A stretch of 64,000 nt of DNA. Source: Escallonia rubra (taxonomy: Eukaryota > Streptophyta > Magnoliopsida > Escalloniales > Escalloniaceae). Shown piece after piece: positions 25,443 through 35,758 of this stretch; position 1 is the stretch's first letter, and each line of letters starts with the position of its first letter. The stretch spans positions 682,001 to 746,000 of the forward strand of contig JAVXUO010000518.1 in assembly GCA_033065855.1 (NCBI GenBank), in the 5' to 3' direction. Under the pieces are notes generated by a model. The model made no database searches and was not told the origin of the DNA. It saw only the letters and a list, made by a program, of their open reading frames with translations. The translations under genes and the position numbers were made by a program.

Positions 25443-26229
25443 AGTGATTAAATTAGAATCGTAGAAAATGAGAATTCTTGATTTAATCAGTTTTGAAACA
25501 TTGGGACGTATTTAATTAATTATTTTCTTTATTTTTGTCAAACACTTCAAACGTCTAACCTTTTTAAAATAAATTCAAAACATGCTCTAGAATCATTTAT
25601 AATCACCTGGGATTGATTTTAGGATGGTCACCTAGATTAAATCAATACGTAGGCGTTTGAAAAAAAAGATTAAAAGATTAGTCTAGCTCAAAAAGTTAAA
25701 AACTGATTAAATCAACAATCCTGAAAAATGAGGATTATGAAATAATCATTTTTCTTATAATCAATTTTGACCTTCTATCTAATTTACCATACTATCATCG
25801 CGTTTCTCACAAAAGGAACATCCCATATCTTTTAACAAATTTTGGGAAACTTATTGTACTATAGACACTAATGTGAGATTATGAGTATTTTAAATTTAAA
25901 ATTTAAAATAAAGTGAATGCAAATAGCTTGAGATAATGTATCGGTATATTAAAGTTATGTTAACATCACCTTTCTAAATATTATATTAAAAAATCATTTA
26001 TTAACTGTCCTCTAAGGTCATTTTGTCATAATGAGACTGATTTAAACAATTTTTATCTAAACACTTTTGTAACTTTAAGCTAGTTTACAATTTTTTTGTC
26101 AAAAAAACAAATTGATTTTGCTAAGAATTGATTAGATTAAATCTGATTTTGAAAACTGACTAAAATTTAAGCCGAAATCTATTTTTTAGAATCAATCCTA
26201 AACGGACTGTTAGTTGTACTAGTATGGAG

Positions 26230-26645
26230 TACATGCGTTACACGTGAATGTGAGTTGATATAACTCAAATATAACTCCCAATAATTGGGGGACACCCAGC
26301 GAATTTCAGTCAAATTGGGAGATTTATGATCAGGATTCTAAAAGAGTCCTTAGAGATTGTGACGTGATCCTTGAGGATCCTAACGCGATCGTAACACATT
26401 TTGTCCACGGCCCAGTCCTACTAGGACTCTCCTCCTACAGCTATATAAAGGGGTTTACCCCCCCCCCCCCAGTATGAGGACAACTACACACAGATACACA
26501 TTGTGCCTTTCATGCTTTTTCAGAGTTATTATTCTGTACACTCTGACTTAAGCATCGGAGAATTCTCCGCCGGGAACCCCACCCGACGGTCACTCGTTTT
26601 CTGTCTTGCAGGTCATCGGTCAAGGCTCGGGTTCCGGAAAATACG
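26230..26645 (+). mobile_element. LTR-retrotransposon relic (LTR-like promoter and leader)
   Basis: The stretch has a TATATAAAGG promoter at about 26442-26451, a C-run after it, then the phrase CTTAAGCATCGGAGAATTCT with CCGCCGGGAACCCCACCCGACG, which recurs in LTR R/U5 regions of many plant Gypsy-type elements. No primer-binding site or internal coding region follows, so it is a fragment or solo LTR; boundaries are approximate. Confidence 0.5.
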
Positions 26646-28587
26646 TGGAACATATTTTTAGCAGCAACATGAGTGAAAGTAATTTTTTAAGTCATGTCAT
26701 TATATTTTGTGATTTGTTGAATGTTTGGGAATCTTGTTTGAAAGATGTTGTACCAAAGAAATGTGTGTTAGTGAAAAGAAGAGCCAATAGAGAAATTAAA
26801 AGAAGCAATTTACGTCTTTGTTGTAAACTATTAAAGTTGTTATGGTATACACTTGAGATAGATAGTTGTTTGAACTTTTCTTACTAATTGAGAGAAGAGT
26901 AAAAGACTGAGAGACATTGCACTTGTGCATTCTGCAAGAATGGTTTGGCATTCAATGGTGGACTATTCATTATGTTTCATCTGCTCTTATTGCGACATAT
27001 ATGTATGCATATAAAGTACGCACTTTGGGGCCTATACAATACTCTTTATTCTTACATGTATAATCTTACTTCATAATTACAATACATTATAAGGTGTTTG
27101 ATAAATACAATTACTTAAGGAAGTCACTGTACAAGTGAACTCAGAAGCTTGGCAAGGTTTCACCTAATTTGCAAAGATGTCTCTTCGTGGCAAAGGTCCA
27201 TGTAATTTCATTTCAGCTTTAAGAATTACATCTAAGGAGGAAATCTTTACATGGAATCCTAGTTAACTTATAATCATTTCCGGAATTCCCCAAGTGAGGC
27301 ATAACAACCAGTTTCTTTCTGACAAAGTGGTCTAAGCTTGATCCATTGTTCAATCACTCTAAGCATAAAAAAATAAAATAAAAATTACATCAGGAATATC
27401 CCATAAACACCAATTCATTATTATAATTATATCACACTCCCCTCGCCCTCAACAAACCAAAAACACAAATTACATAAGAGAATAAGCCTATTTAACTACT
27501 ACAGGTTATCTGCGTTCCATTGCAGTTAAGATGTGATCATGTACGTTGTTTTGATTAATCCCTTTAGCCGTCATTTTTATTAATTAACAACCATTACCAA
27601 GAGAGAGCATTAGTAGTTGAAGAATAATTAAGCATACAAATTAGCTATGTTTTCATGAAAAGTTTCACATTTGAGGTTCATAGTAAATACAAAATCATAT
27701 ACACTCAAAAAATGGTAACCAAAAATTCATACCATATACACTAAAAAAAATGGTAACCAAAAATTCATATATGATGAAGTTATTTTCTAATTATCAACTT
27801 TCCAACCAATTCCATCAATTCCAAATTTCTCGGCTCGTAACTAATATGGATGTCGAAAATCGATTACTTTAATTCTCGCAAGTAAAATCGATTTGGGTGT
27901 GTCTCATACCCTAATAGTATTCACAGAGGATGAACCCACCAAACATTGAGGAAAATACAATGAGTCATCGAAGAACAACCATAAATGCAAAATTTAGAGC
28001 ACGCGGCCTAACTCCAACTGCAATAACTGAACCGATTTTCGATTCTAATTCGCACCATATGTAACATTCCCTTTCCCTTTCCCTTTCCCTTTTTTTTTTT
28101 TGCTGCTTTTTCAATACCTTGTTTTTTTTTTCCTTAATTGATTTTACACGCTTCAACTTTTTTTAGTTGTTGTTTTTTTGCCAGCATATTTTAATTTTTT
28201 TGCTTCGTATTTCCTTCTCAGTTTTTAAGTACCCTAATTAACTTTTTCCTTTATTTTCCCTTCAAGTTAAAGAGCTTCCTTTCTTTTTCTTTTCTTTTTT
28301 CTCTTTCTCACCACACCTTTCATTTCCCAATGTATAAATATTAAATTACATTCATCACCCAATGTTCATTTAACAACAACAACATTAAAAAGAGAATAAT
28401 TACATAAGGGTATGACTGTTATTAGAATAATTGATGGAGGGCATAATTGGCCAAAAATGATTTACAATATATATAATTTTAGTCAAACAAAAAAATATAT
28501 TTTACGTCTCCTTCTTTTGGTTAAAGAAAGAAAACATTATACGGTTTGCTTGATGCGAAATACAATTAAAAGTCCAGACGTCAATTG

Positions 28588-29822
28588 AATTCCCACCAGG
28601 ATAAGACTGTCCGGAAACAGCTGCCGGGGGCCTTTCTCTTGCAGCCCAACCGCCCAAAGAAGAATCTGATCCATCATTCTCCGCCATATAATCAGGATTA
28701 AGAAGAATCTGATCCGTCATTCTCCACCATATAATCAGGATTAGCAGAAGCCCCGCATCATCAGAAGATGCACTGGCAGAAAAATATGCTATGCGAACGT
28801 CTGCCAGACTTTTAGAGTGTCGGACATACGCCTGCACAAAAAGCCTGCCCACCATCGTAGCGGTTGCCTGCATATCCAGAGTTTAAATTTACACTTACAG
28901 GACTATGATTAGAACCAGAACTCTGCAAAATTAATGATCCCCCAATAACCCGAGTACCGGCAAGGCCACTGATAAGTGTGTCTTGAAGAAGGATAATCGA
29001 CAATTCAATTCGTCGTTCTTCAAATTGTGCGTCAGCCCCAGCACAAGCACTAAAGAAAGAACACCAATCATGTTCCGTTGTCACAGACCCTGCCTTGAAA
29101 ATTTGCACTAGAGCTAGATTCACCTAAATCCCAGCCACTTAACCACTGAGTACTATGACCAACAGCATTCACGCAATTGAAGGTTCCCTAGCCAGAAGAA
29201 AGCACATAGTTTGACAACCAGCTTTCCACCGGATTTAACATGTTATCCCAAGTAGTAGATCTATCCGCATCAGCGTTGCTGGAAACAGATCCCTGGTTAA
29301 GGTCAACAGCTTCCGGTAACGAATCTAAGAAACTCCTTTGCCCTTGCATCAGGGCCAATTCAAAACAAAATAGTTGCAAGGGACTCGAGATGAAGAGTCT
29401 AGAAATGACAACCGACACTAACTTGACCGTTAGCTCAGAAACTGTAAAGACAAAACACAAAAAAAAGCCATATCATTTTTGGGGAAGTAACATAAGAGCT
29501 ATATTTAAAAAAAAAAAAATAGCACTGTACTACCTGCACCACTCTGCTTCTTGCATCCATATACAAAGGTACCGGGATTTGTCCCACAGAAAACAGTCTC
29601 CAAGATACAAAAGCTAAAGGCAGATCGGCATAGTGGTTAGACGAGCAGTGGAACAGACTTGGTATAAAGAATAAGAAGCAAAGCCATTAGTTGCACCATG
29701 TACTCACCAGTCACCAAACATCAATGCTGGCAATCAACTACATCACCAGAAGAATACAAGGGATCGCAGCTTAATCAAATTCAATGTGTGAAGCACAATA
29801 TAGCATGTTGATTATCTGTTCC
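28588..29822 (-). pseudogene. Partial duplicate of the RING-H2 (MBR2-like) gene
   Basis: Matches 19612-20925 of the RING gene in the same orientation: the 5' part of coding exon 1, the intron before it, the putative UTR exon and part of the next intron. It starts MQGQRSFLDSLPEAVDLNQG, close to the parent's start, but a stop (GAG to TAG) occurs after about 53 codons. Near 29085 about 11 bases are lost, shifting frame, and a 43-base segment is tandemly repeated at 28658-28743. About 110 bases of intron (parent about 20755-20865) are deleted. No helix, HDRHRD or RING region is present. Kept introns mean DNA-level copying, not retroposition. It cannot encode a ligase. Confidence 0.9.
28658..28743. 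repeat. 43-base tandem duplication in the pseudogene
   Basis: Two adjacent copies, 28658-28700 and 28701-28743, differing at two positions. The parent gene has one copy (around 19688-19730), so the doubling happened after the gene copy arose. Confidence 0.85.
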
Positions 29823-29948
29823 GTACTAAATAGGAGGAGAGAAATTTTCCTCGATTTTATCGTCTTAGTGCCCACGTACACAAGGCAGAAGGGCTCTTCT
29901 TGTACAAAGCCTCGTCTATTAGATTTAGCGGTTCCAATCAAACTGTAC

Positions 29949-31187
29949 TCAACATTGCAATTTACCATGAATTTCACGCATCAACAGCTTGGAGTTGTCA
30001 GATAGACGTCTGCTTTCATAAACAATAAAACCACATAAGTCATGCCTAGGCTCAGGACGGAATGATTTTAACTGAACGTGGGGATTCGTAATCAGAGATG
30101 AATTGTACAACTCCCTTGCTGGCTGGGCATGATTCCACCAGAAGTCAGAAAGTGCTATCTTCAGGACATTCCAATATTCTTCGTCCCTGTATATCCTAAA
30201 TAAACTGCTCCCTTTGGGTGTCCAAACATAAAAATCCATCCAGTCCCGATCCAATATTTCCATCAATCCCTGAGCCTGTGGAATACAATAAAGGGGGATT
30301 CTCGTCCACGGGAAACCCTTGCTCATATCACCATCAAAAAATGGACACTTTATTTCAAGCAATCCTCGGGAAGGCAGTCCATGAACTAGCGTGTCTATTA
30401 CCCCATCTGGCGAAGCTGCAAGCCAATTGTCTTCTGGATTTGTCTTCCAATAGACTTGGAATTCAGGAAATACTACAGCATTTCCAGTTATCAGCTTATA
30501 TCTTTCAAGTGCTTCCTCTTCTTTTATGTTACTCCAACAGGTAGCGAGGCTACCAGTGAACGGTTGGATCGCTCCTATCTTCTCCAACCAGAGCTGTACT
30601 CTTCGCCGAGGCCATAAACCAACAGCCTGAGCAAAAGTACTAGCTGTCAGCTTATGCTTTCTCTGTTCTTGCCAGTTTTTGAACCAGTGCTGAAGACCAC
30701 TTGACTGAAGAATAGGATAAGTTTCACCATATAAGGTAGTGGGAGAACAGTCAGTGTGATAAAAACCTTGGTTGTTGGTTATCAGTCTAGTACTTTCTTG
30801 TTGAAGAATATTCTGGCTATAGTCTCTTCTGTTGCCAGGAGCAAGAGCAAGTACAGGTATTGTAACAAACTGAGAAGCCAAACGCAAGTAGTTCACTGCA
30901 CAAGAATGACATCTTTCAAAATTACCTCTACACAATGCCAAAGCCCAAAGGTGTGGTCAAATGTTGTTTAAGTGCCTGAAAAGTGTTACGTGTGCTCAAA
31001 ATTGGAGTGTCAATCATGTATTGATGTACTAGACTTCTATCAGTTTCAAGTGGATCTTTCGATTTTTCTGTATTCTATTGTCAAAAATCTTTGAAGCGCA
31101 AAATTAAACCTATCAAACAGTTCCCAACATCTCTGGCTCACTTATATGAGAAAGTTTAACCTTTAAAATAATTTTTGTAACCAACCC

Positions 31188-31218
<31 letters not shown>

Positions 31219-32027
31219 ACACAGATGCACCAAGAAAAGAGGCACATGAGACGCCCCCTTTTCCCTCGATGCACAGTAGAAGAAATCATGTATAAAGGTA
31301 AGTATCTAAAAGGTGTAGACCACATATAAAAGCACTACAACATGCAAAAACCAATTTCCATGCCTTGTCTCCACTGGGGCATTTGACGAAATAGGTTAAT
31401 CAACCTTCTAGTGAGCTATGCTCATAACAAAAGAAATGCTGGAATACACACGTGAACATGTATAAAGTGTGAATATCCAGTGATAGCGTACTGGTGCTCC
31501 TCTTTGCAATGCAATTATTGGATAATCATAATACAGAAGTAGACAACTGTTCAGAAGACGTATGGGATATGAAGACCCGTGATGTGAGACTATGGATACT
31601 AGTACTAGTAAAAATGGAAGGAATGTGTGTCGTTATAGAAATTTTGACTATGGGTTCGTGTTTCAATGACCGATGAACCTTATTTTTTGAAGTCCATCAA
31701 ACGGTGGGTTACAGTGTGGCGAGGATGTGGATCATCGACGCAAGAGAGATCCCTCCAGGCAAGTATTATTATTATTATGTCTTAATAGTGAAACACGAAA
31801 AGGAATATAGGAAACCACCCAATAGGGAAATTGATAACAGTGAGCCACGATGGCACAATAGTTACTACGAAAGAAAATAATAAAAATGGAACTAAATTAA
31901 GTATATTATTACAACAAATACCAGGTTGGCCTGCTAGAACATTGGCTCACCGGTAAGTGTTGTATGACAACAATTTGATAATTTGTTCATGTAGTCTCTG
32001 CCTCTGCTGCTTATGTATATTCACCAT
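29949..32027 (-). CDS. YqaJ-type nuclease (restriction-endonuclease-like fold)
   Basis: Most of the protein lies in one exon, 30927-29949. It contains HWFKNWQEQRKHKLTASTFA, GLWPRRRVQLWLEK, the catalytic Asp in AASPDG (codon 30407-30405), the catalytic pair E-x-K in LLEIKCP (codons 30356-30348), and a C-terminus ending KLLMREIHGKLQC. This is the D...E-x-K signature of the YqaJ/lambda-exonuclease-type PD-(D/E)XK fold, present in plants as small uncharacterised proteins such as At1g67660. DNA hydrolysis is likely but unproven. The big exon has no ATG near its 5' end and an in-frame stop just upstream, so an earlier exon is needed. A candidate is 32027-31951: ATGGTGAATATACAT to donor CCG|GTGAGC. 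It joins in frame to the acceptor TGTGTAG at 30928, giving 351 residues. The main exon is secure; exon 1 is tentative. Confidence 0.75.
31185..31222. repeat. Compound microsatellite (C)20(AC)9
   Basis: A run of about 20 C at 31185-31204 is followed by nine AC units. It lies in the putative first intron of the YqaJ-type gene. Confidence 0.95.
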
Positions 32028-32977
32028 GTCCTGTGAAGGCAAAAATAAAAGGATACGTTAGAAGCGGAACAGATGTAATGACTAATGAACAATACTAAGT
32101 CTGCACATATATGATCCACACACGTGATACATAAACATGGTTTAGAGTTTGTACATGACAGATTTCAATGGAGTTAACTATCATTGCGATGATACCGAGG
32201 ATGGTGAGTGTTTGGGTCTTTAAGGCCCTTAGCCATCTCTTTTGAACGAGGTTGAAGCTGCTGAAACTTAAAGAGTTTTCGCCAGCTCGTGTGGCATAAG
32301 ATGGGAATAGTGACGAAATCTACTTTGACTTCACAATTGCGTCCGCATGGCATCATATCATATGTGATGCATCAGTGTCGTGCACTTTAAAGTGGCAGCT
32401 CTATTTCACGAAGGGCAATGGAGACTCCATTGTCCTGAATACAGCTGGTAAGTTTTCATGGCATCAGCTTGGCAAGCTCACCATCATCATGAGGAAGGAT
32501 TAGCATTTGGTTCACTCATCATCTGCCTAAGTCGAGCGTACATACTTTGGCTGTTGAGACGAGGATGGACTCGGGACGTGGACTGTCATTGCGAATGACG
32601 GTTGCGCTTTGTGCAAAAACCACCAAGAGACTCTAGATAATCTCTCCTTATGGTGTGATTACGCCCAGACAATCTGAAAATACATTCTGAAGATATCTAG
32701 TCTGAGAAGAAAAGACTTCTTATTGCCTGTTCTAATCAGCCATGCTCAACCAAGATTGCCCTAATAATATAAGTGCACATAGTTTGGCGCAGAAGAAATG
32801 ACAGGGAGTATCGTCAATTGCCAAAAGCCTACTCAGCCAATCATACAAAGTATTCTAGGACTTGTAGAAAATGAGCAATGTGTCTCCAATGGGGCACACA
32901 TGAAACTGTATGTAGTTTGTGAAGTCAAGCCTACTGCTACTGAATAGAGAGTCCTGAGGGATCAAGTGCTGTTCGCC

Positions 32978-33115
32978 CTAAGTAGCACGGACGTGGACAC
33001 CGCGTCCGACACCGACCAGGACACCGAACACAGCAATTTCCAAAAAACCAGATTTTGGACACCGCATAACACCGCTGAATTTTTTTATATATTTTTATTA
33101 TGTATATATATAGTC
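32978..33115. repeat. Dispersed repeat, second copy
   Basis: Same orientation and order of blocks as 16262-16375: CCTAAGTAGCACGGACG, ATTTTGGACACCGC, ACACCGCTGAATTTTT, then AT-rich DNA. Between the blocks are four or so GACACCG-type units not found in the other copy. Confidence 0.5.
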
Positions 33116-33399
33116 ATTAAATATCAAATACATTCTACATCTAAAATTGTAAACAATAATCAATAACCACAAAACAAGCAACTCAAATAAAAGTCGTACT
33201 TAAAATTTATATGCAATATAATACAAAAAAAACATGGTACACAACATAACAAAGTACTTCACTACTCAACTCTTACAAAGTCATACAAACGGGTAACAGA
33301 AACAGGGAAAGCGCCCTCTTCTTCACCGCCCAATGGAGACAGGGCGTTAATACTGTATCGAACTTAAGCAGCAATGAAACATCAAGTAAGCATTATTTG

Positions 33400-34225
33400 A
33401 ATGAGTGGACTGGGGGCATCGAGGATTAGGGTTAGGGTTTATTCAATTTCAGAATCAGATTCGAGTTCGGATGCTTACAAGTATCCTTCTTCAAGGAAAA
33501 CTAAGAGGCAGAGCTCGATGTTGAGGGGCAAATCTTTGCAGACGAGGGAGAAGAGAGAATCTTGAAGCAGCGGAAGGGCAGTGTAGTTGGCGAAAGTCTA
33601 GCGGCAGCAGCGTGAGCCACCGTACTGGTAGTCTTCCATTAGGGTGGGGGCACCCACGGGTTTTTAAGGGAATGGTGGGGGGAGGGTTGGGTAGGGGGAG
33701 GGTGGGGCGGCAGTGGGGCGGAAGGACGTTGGGGGCGGCGACGGGGTGAGGGAAGGGTAGAGGCAGCGGCGACAAGATGGGGAAAGTTGGAGAGAGAGAG
33801 AGAGAGAGTTTCAAACTAAATGCAATCTTGACCTAAGAAAAAAAAAACACAAATTTGAAAAAAAAAAAACTTAAATTTGTAATTTGAAAAAAAAGACTAG
33901 AGAGACGACCTAAATTTAGAGAGAGAGACAGAGTTAGGTTTGAAAACTAATTTGGGAATTAGGTTTGAAACCTTAATTTTCTAAATTAGGGGTTTTCATC
34001 TTTATACAATGTATATGTAGATATATAGTATAAGGGTAGTATTGACATTTAGAAAATATGCACAGATAACATCAGTCAAAAAATACAGTTTTTAACGAAT
34101 CTTGGACGGATGGATAAAGATGATACATTTTTAAAGTTTTTGATCATCATACATTACATTTTGAAATTTAATATTTTTTTACTGTAATTTCATCCTAAGA
34201 ACATATCTATAATCAGTCCTTTTGA
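33400..34225. mobile_element. Degraded relative of the 23.9-kb Mutator-like element
   Basis: Parts follow the same order as in 23897-25433: a GC-rich coding-like block (33500-33780), a (GA)n run (about 33791-33808), a tract of AAACCTTAATTT/AATTAGG words (33940-33990), then a sequence like the right TIR: TAAGGGTAGTATTGACATTT at 34021-34040 against CAAGGGCAGTATTGTCATTT at 25249-25268, and ACATTACATTTTGAAA near 34150. The left end was not found. Confidence 0.5.
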
Positions 34226-34441
34226 ATAAGATGAATAATGGGTATATTAAATCAAAAACTCAACGAGCACCGAACTTAATAGTTTCCGTAGAATATTATT
34301 TTAGTCACGTGTGTATTTAGAAACTTCCAAAAACAAACACTTGGCAGGTAAATTTATGTGTCGTCCACTCAATGACGCAGTTTCAACTCCAGACATGTCC
34401 CTTTGATTTGCTCTGAAATCAAAACTCCCTTTCCCGACAAA

Positions 34442-35758
34442 ATGGATAGAGGAGAGAGAGAGCTCGATTCCCGTTCTTTGGCAGCTCTCCTCTCTTCCCT
34501 GCTCTCACAACTCCTCGTCTCCCTCTTCATTCTTTTGCCTTCCTCCGGTTCCACTTCAAACGACAGAGTTTTCCCTCTCCTTCACCACATCCTCTCCACT
34601 TCAGAGATCGCCACTTGCCTTTCCCTCTCCCTCTCCAGGAAACGCAAGCGGACCCGCCAAACGGAACACGATGTCCCGGACGACGGTGACGGAACCCGTC
34701 CCAAACCAGATCAACTCGGCCGATTCGACTCAGCCATCCCCGGGAGCCCCGACTCGTTCAGGACGTGCTTCAAGATGACATCCTCGACCTTCGAGTGGCT
34801 GTCTACCCTTCTCGAGCCACTGCTCGAGTGTCGTGACCCGGTTGGCTCGCCCCTCAATCTGCCTGCCGAAACCCGACTCGGTATTGGAATATTCCGGCTC
34901 GCTACCGGGTCAGATTACCCGGAAATATCGCGCCGGTTCGGAGTTTCGGAACCCGTCACAAAATTTTGTATCAAACAGTTTTGCCGGGTTCTCTGTACCA
35001 ACTTCCGGTTCTGGGTCGGTTTTCCGACACCGAACGAGCTTGAAATGGTGTCGTCCGAGTTCAAAACCCTAACCGGACTCCCCAATTGCTGTGGGATCAT
35101 TGATTGCCCTAGGTTCAATATCGTTACTAGTGATGGGTACCAGTCAAATTCCCAAAATATTTTGCAAGAAGAAAGCATAGCTGCTCAAATTGTAGTGGAT
35201 TCATCATCCCGAATCCTCAGCATCATTGCCGGTTTTCGCGGCGAAAAGGGTAATTCAAGAATTCTAAAATCTTCAACTCTATGCAAAGACATTGAAGATG
35301 GTAATTTGCTGAATCTACCGCCTGCACATGTAGATGATGTAGGTATACCTCAGTATTTAGTCGGAGGTGGGGGATATCCTTTACTTCCATGGTTGCTTGT
35401 TCCATTTGTTGATCCGATTGCCGGGTCATGTGAAGAGCATTTTAATGAGGTGCATGGTTTGATGCGCCTTTCAGCGGTTAGGACAGTTGCTAGTTTGAGG
35501 AATTGGGGTGTTTTGAGTAAGCCGATTGAAGCGGATGTTAAGACTGTGGTGGCTTATATTGGTGCGTGTTCGATACTTCATAATGCTATGCTAATGAGGG
35601 AGGATTATTCAGCTTTCCACGGTGGAGCTGTTGATGATTCATTGCTTGAGCAGAGCTCTCAATATTACAGGGACACTGGTTTTGAGGGGAATTTGATAGA
35701 GACGAAGGCCTCTGAAATAAGGAGGACGTTGGCTAATAGAGTGACAAAGCTTCATTAG
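34442..35758 (+). CDS. Domesticated PIF/Harbinger transposase (HARBI1/ALP1-like)
   Basis: Intronless, 438 residues, starting at the first ATG (MDRGERELDSRS). A hydrophobic Leu-rich stretch (about 10-35) and a basic SRKRKRTR segment (about 65, possible nuclear signal) precede a helix-turn-helix (SDYPEISRRFGVSEPVTKFC, about 155-175) and a DDE-like domain (about 215-395). The first Asp is kept (D221, GIIDCP). The second is lost: the usual LLGDSGYP reads LVGGGGYP with Gly at 309. The catalytic Glu is replaced by Val346 (AVRTVAS where active enzymes have VERxFG). The frame is clean over 1.3 kb with no TIRs at its edges, so it looks kept by selection as a host gene. It resembles the plant group that includes At3g19120; ALP1, a relative, joins Polycomb complexes. 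The exact role is unknown. Confidence 0.87.
   Translation: MDRGERELDSRSLAALLSSLLSQLLVSLFILLPSSGSTSNDRVFPLLHHILSTSEIATCLSLSLSRKRKRTRQTEHDVPDDGDGTRPKPDQLGRFDSAIPGSPDSFRTCFKMTSSTFEWLSTLLEPLLECRDPVGSPLNLPAETRLGIGIFRLATGSDYPEISRRFGVSEPVTKFCIKQFCRVLCTNFRFWVGFPTPNELEMVSSEFKTLTGLPNCCGIIDCPRFNIVTSDGYQSNSQNILQEESIAAQIVVDSSSRILSIIAGFRGEKGNSRILKSSTLCKDIEDGNLLNLPPAHVDDVGIPQYLVGGGGYPLLPWLLVPFVDPIAGSCEEHFNEVHGLMRLSAVRTVASLRNWGVLSKPIEADVKTVVAYIGACSILHNAMLMREDYSAFHGGAVDDSLLEQSSQYYRDTGFEGNLIETKASEIRRTLANRVTKLH

Larger units (their letters stand above)
23653..26206. mobile_element. AT-rich element with terminal GGGATTGATT repeats, interrupted by a MULE
   Basis: The left end (23654-23670, GGTTGGGATTGATTTTT) is matched in inverse by the right end (about 26188-26206, reverse complement GTTTAGGATTGATTCT). 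Subterminal sequence on both sides is rich in GATTAAATC/AAATCAG words. The 1.54-kb MULE plus one target copy sits inside; without it the element is about 1.0 kb. A further internal GGGATTGATTTTAGG at 25610 suggests an additional nested or duplicated end. A similar element is at 44641-45044. Superfamily not assigned. Confidence 0.4.
22991..28587. other. Intergenic transposon-rich region
   Basis: No host gene recognised. It contains an AT-rich outer element (23653-26206), a Mutator-like element inside it (23897-25433), an LTR-like relic (26230-26645), and AT-rich single-copy-looking DNA. A 40-base direct repeat (about 27690-27770) and a CCCTTT/poly(T) tract (28068-28100) lie toward the end. A short open frame at 26606-26887 follows the LTR relic, but its product is not recognised. 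Confidence 0.55.
32030..34441. other. Intergenic region between nuclease and domesticated transposase genes
   Basis: No gene recognised. It contains the second copy of the dispersed GGACACCGC repeat (32978-33115) and a degraded Mutator-like relic (about 33400-34225). The last 200 bases are the promoter of the transposase-derived gene; CTTTCCCGACAA directly precedes its ATG. Confidence 0.55.

Noticed and set aside
32174..32356. Minus-strand 60-codon frame proposed as an extra exon of the YqaJ-type gene
   Set aside because: It shares only a short FVTIP-like word with the nuclease N-terminus; the exon candidate at 32027-31951 has better splice sites and frame.
34403..34441. Earlier start for the transposase-derived gene
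   Set aside because: The frame is open but the first triplet is TTG; the first ATG is 34442.
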